Part shown: one piece after another, positions 5,815 to 7,856 of the stretch
Layout of the letters: the number at the start of each line of letters is the position of its first letter
Position numbering within the stretch: the stretch's first letter is position 1
From: Gemmatimonadota bacterium
GTDB lineage: Bacteria > Gemmatimonadota > Gemmatimonadetes > Longimicrobiales > UBA6960
Direction of reading: 5' to 3'
NCBI GenBank assembly: GCA_002712565.1
Contig: PAUA01000041.1
Span: 13,556-21,411 of the forward strand
DNA: 7,856 bases
Program-made: the position numbers and the translations under genes
The notes under the pieces: generated by a model
Databases searched by the model: none
Told to the model about the DNA's origin: nothing
The model's input: only the letters and a program-made list of their open reading frames with translations

Positions 5815-7856
5815 ATGAGTGAATTCGTGACAATCTCGGGCTGGGCTTGGGCCATGGGCCTCGTGGGTCTGGCTCTGGCTGGCCTTACCTATGTTTACGT
5901 CAAAGGCCAGGATAGTGGCAGTGAGGAGATGGGGGCATTGGCTGAGCAGATCCATGACGGGGCGATGGCCTTCCTCCGACGCGAGTATTCGATGTTGGCA
6001 GTTTTCGTGGCGCTGGTCGCGGGGCTGTTGGCGTGGCTCGTATCGCTTCCCACGGCAGCAGCGTACCTCATCGGCGCTCTCTGCTCGGTCATGGCTGGGT
6101 TCTTCGGTATGAAATCCGCCACGAGGGCGAATGTGCGGACTTCGGCGGCGGCGAACGAGTCGGGAGCGGGTAAGGCGCTCAGGGTCGCCTTCTTCGGAGG
6201 GGCAGTGATGGGCCTCTCGGTGGCCGCTCTAGGTCTCGTGGGAATTGGAGCGATCTATTGGTTGTACGGAGCAGACGCCATCGCGGCCGCCGAGCACTTA
6301 CAGTTTGCCGAGATCATCGCGGGCTTTGCAATGGGTGCGAGTACAATCGCGCTCTTCGCTCGCGTCGGGGGTGGAATCTACACGAAGGCCGCCGATGTGG
6401 GAGCGGATCTCGTGGGCAAGGTCGAAGCCGGTATTCCGGAAGACGATCCTCGAAACCCTGCCACCATCGCTGACAACGTCGGCGACAATGTCGGCGACGT
6501 CGCCGGCATGGGCGCCGACATCTTCGAGTCGTACGTGGGCTCCGTGATCGCCACGATCGCGATCGCGGCGACTTCGACCGCACTAGCGGGGAACGTCGCA
6601 AACGCCATAGCGCTCCCCATTGTGACGGTCATGGTCGGGCTGCTCGCGTCGGTGGTCGGCATCGGCATGATGAAGGTGCTCGAGCGTACAGATCCGGCGG
6701 CCGCTCTGCGGAACGTCACCTTCATTGCCGCCGTGCTTTTTCTGGCCATGATGTACTTCGTGGTAGGCTCGATGGACTTCTCAATGGTCGTCGACGGGCG
6801 GACCTACCCGGCTCTCGGACCCTGGTTCGCCATTCTAGCTGGAACGCTGGTGGGCACGGCCATCGGTTTGGTCACCGAGTACTACACATCCGCGGGGCCA
6901 GTCCGAAAGATCGCCAAAGCCAGTGAGACGGGGGCCGCAACGAATCTGATCACGGGGCTTGCCGTCGGCATGGAGTCCACGGCCATTCCCATGCTCCTCA
7001 TTTGTGTTGCGATTTACGCCTCGTTCCTGGCCGCCGGCCTGTACGGGATTGGCATAGCTGCGGTTGGAATGCTGGCGACCGTCGGTGTGACCATGTCGGT
7101 TGACGCGTACGGTCCGATTGCGGACAACGCGGGCGGAATCAGCGAGATGAGTGGCCTGGGGCGGGAAACGCGTGCGATCACCGATTCCCTGGATGCGATC
7201 GGAAATACGACTGCTGCCCAAGGCAAGGGATTCGCCATTGGCTCCGCAGCACTGACGGCGCTTGCGCTGTTCTCCGCCTATGCCAGCAAGGTGGGGCTGG
7301 ACCAGACCGGCATCGACCTGGTCAATCCGTTGGTTGTGATCGGGTTGTTCATAGGCGGGATGTTGCCGTTCTTCATCGCTGCCCTCACCATGACGGCTGT
7401 TGGCCGTGCGGCGCAGGGTATGGTGGAGGAAGTCCGGCGGCAGTTCCGTGAAAAGCCCGGTATCATGGACGGGACGGAGCAGCCGGATTCCGCTCGCTGT
7501 GTGGCGATCTCTACCGATGCCGCACTTCGGGAGATGATCCTTCCGGGTGTAACCGCGATTCTTGCCCCCGTCATCGTCGGTCGCGTCCTCGGTGTCGAGG
7601 CCCTTGGAGGCCTCCTTGCCGGAGCGACCGTGACGGGTGTGCTCATGGCTCTCTTCATGGCCAACGCCGGCGGTGCCTGGGACAACGCTAAGAAGATGAT
7701 CGAGGGCGGTGCCCATGGCGGAAAGGGCTCCGAGCCTCACAAGGCCGCAGTGGTCGGGGATACCGTGGGAGACCCGTTCAAGGATACGTCCGGGCCGTCT
7801 CTGAACATCTTGATCAAGTTGATGAGCGTGGTTTCGTTGGTGCTGGCCCCATGGTT
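5815..7856 (+). CDS. hppA: Membrane-bound ion-pumping pyrophosphatase, K+-dependent type (3' end outside the window)
   Basis: Integral membrane pump that hydrolyses pyrophosphate and moves H+ or Na+ across the cytoplasmic membrane. The frame starts at ATG 5815, with AGAGGAA at 5804-5810 as ribosome binding site, and is still open at the window edge after about 680 codons; the family runs about 660-800 aa, so only a short C-terminal end should be missing. Family signatures are in order: [20 protein letters not shown] with Asp194, then [62 protein letters not shown] at 463-473, [11 protein letters not shown] and [19 protein letters not shown] near 640-658. Many hydrophobic segments of 18-25 residues separate them, as in the 16-helix fold. 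Ala467 and Gly470 after GNTT are the residues of K+-dependent enzymes (K+-independent ones have Lys and Thr). Whether it pumps Na+ or H+ cannot be settled by eye. It follows pth by 55 bp on the same strand; no terminator is visible in the gap. Confidence 0.97.
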   Translation, partial: MSEFVTISGWAWAMGLVGLALAGLTYVYVKGQDSGSEEMGALAEQIHDGAMAFLRREYSMLAVFVALVAGLLAWLVSLPTAAAYLIGALCSVMAGFFGMKSATRANVRTSAAANESGAGKALRVAFFGGAVMGLSVAALGLVGIGAIYWLYGADAIAAAEHLQFAEIIAGFAMGASTIALFARVGGGIYTKAADVGADLVGKVEAGIPEDDPRNPATIADNVGDNVGDVAGMGADIFESYVGSVIATIAIAATSTALAGNVANAIALPIVTVMVGLLASVVGIGMMKVLERTDPAAALRNVTFIAAVLFLAMMYFVVGSMDFSMVVDGRTYPALGPWFAILAGTLVGTAIGLVTEYYTSAGPVRKIAKASETGAATNLITGLAVGMESTAIPMLLICVAIYASFLAAGLYGIGIAAVGMLATVGVTMSVDAYGPIADNAGGISEMSGLGRETRAITDSLDAIGNTTAAQGKGFAIGSAALTALALFSAYASKVGLDQTGIDLVNPLVVIGLFIGGMLPFFIAALTMTAVGRAAQGMVEEVRRQFREKPGIMDGTEQPDSARCVAISTDAALREMILPGVTAILAPVIVGRVLGVEALGGLLAGATVTGVLMALFMANAGGAWDNAKKMIEGGAHGGKGSEPHKAAVVGDTVGDPFKDTSGPSLNILIKLMSVVSLVLAPW

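Noticed and set aside
6835..7740. 301-aa open frame on the - strand inside hppA
   Set aside because: It lies antisense to a strongly conserved gene, has a low-complexity hydrophilic composition and no recognisable motif; long antisense frames are common in GC-rich DNA.
1..7856. CRISPR arrays, insertion sequences, toxin-antitoxin or defence genes
   Set aside because: No regularly spaced repeats, transposase motifs, small paired genes or nuclease motifs were seen on either strand; nearly all the sequence is accounted for by the listed genes.

Overview
The window is GC-rich bacterial DNA. It carries a mostly housekeeping block, and every supported gene is on the + strand. In order: the 3' end of a membrane protein gene, ispE (isoprenoid precursor synthesis), tRNA-Gln(UUG), a degraded second copy of the tRNA 3' half, a large gene for a probably exported TPR-containing protein of unknown function, prs (PRPP synthase), rplY/ctc (ribosomal protein L25), pth (peptidyl-tRNA hydrolase) and hppA (membrane pyrophosphatase, cut by the right edge). 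The order ispE - tRNA-Gln - prs - rplY - pth is a known conserved cluster in several Gram-negative lineages. The tRNA copy and the large gene sit between tRNA-Gln and prs and interrupt it. Codon choice, the long L25 with an acidic tail, the K+-dependent type of pyrophosphatase and the look of the unknown exported protein suggest a Gram-negative environmental bacterium, perhaps Gemmatimonadota or a relative. That taxonomic guess is an inference and is not proven here.

Bases 1-1198: the membrane protein tail overlaps the start of ispE by a few bases, so the two are probably co-transcribed. After ispE comes a 102-bp gap with a plausible sigma70-type promoter for the tRNA (TTGAAC, 17 bp, TAGGAT) and a 6-bp hairpin in the leader. 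Bases 1199-1520: an intact tRNA-Gln without an encoded CCA is followed by about 170 bp of non-coding DNA and a 48-bp repeat (46 of 48 identical) of the tRNA from the anticodon stem through its 3' end plus 3 bases. This is the classic geometry of an integrase attachment-site scar. Bases 1521-3350: the exported protein gene. An open frame extends back through the tRNA repeat, so the true start is uncertain.

Bases 3351-5759: prs has a candidate promoter in its 92-bp upstream gap and is followed by rplY and pth with short gaps, as in other bacteria. The acidic tail of L25 is cut short by a stop, yet continues cleanly for 21 codons in the +1 frame, so there is a frameshift (real or an assembly error) near 5105-5111. 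Bases 5815-7856: hppA, about 680 codons, with all pyrophosphatase signature motifs and the Ala/Gly pair of K+-dependent enzymes.

The genes supply central functions: isoprenoid precursors, PRPP for nucleotides, ribosome structure, peptidyl-tRNA recycling, and ion pumping from the pyrophosphate that biosynthesis releases. I see no defence system, CRISPR array, IS element or biosynthetic cluster. The parts most worth following up are the tRNA scar with its adjacent unknown gene and the L25 tail frameshift.
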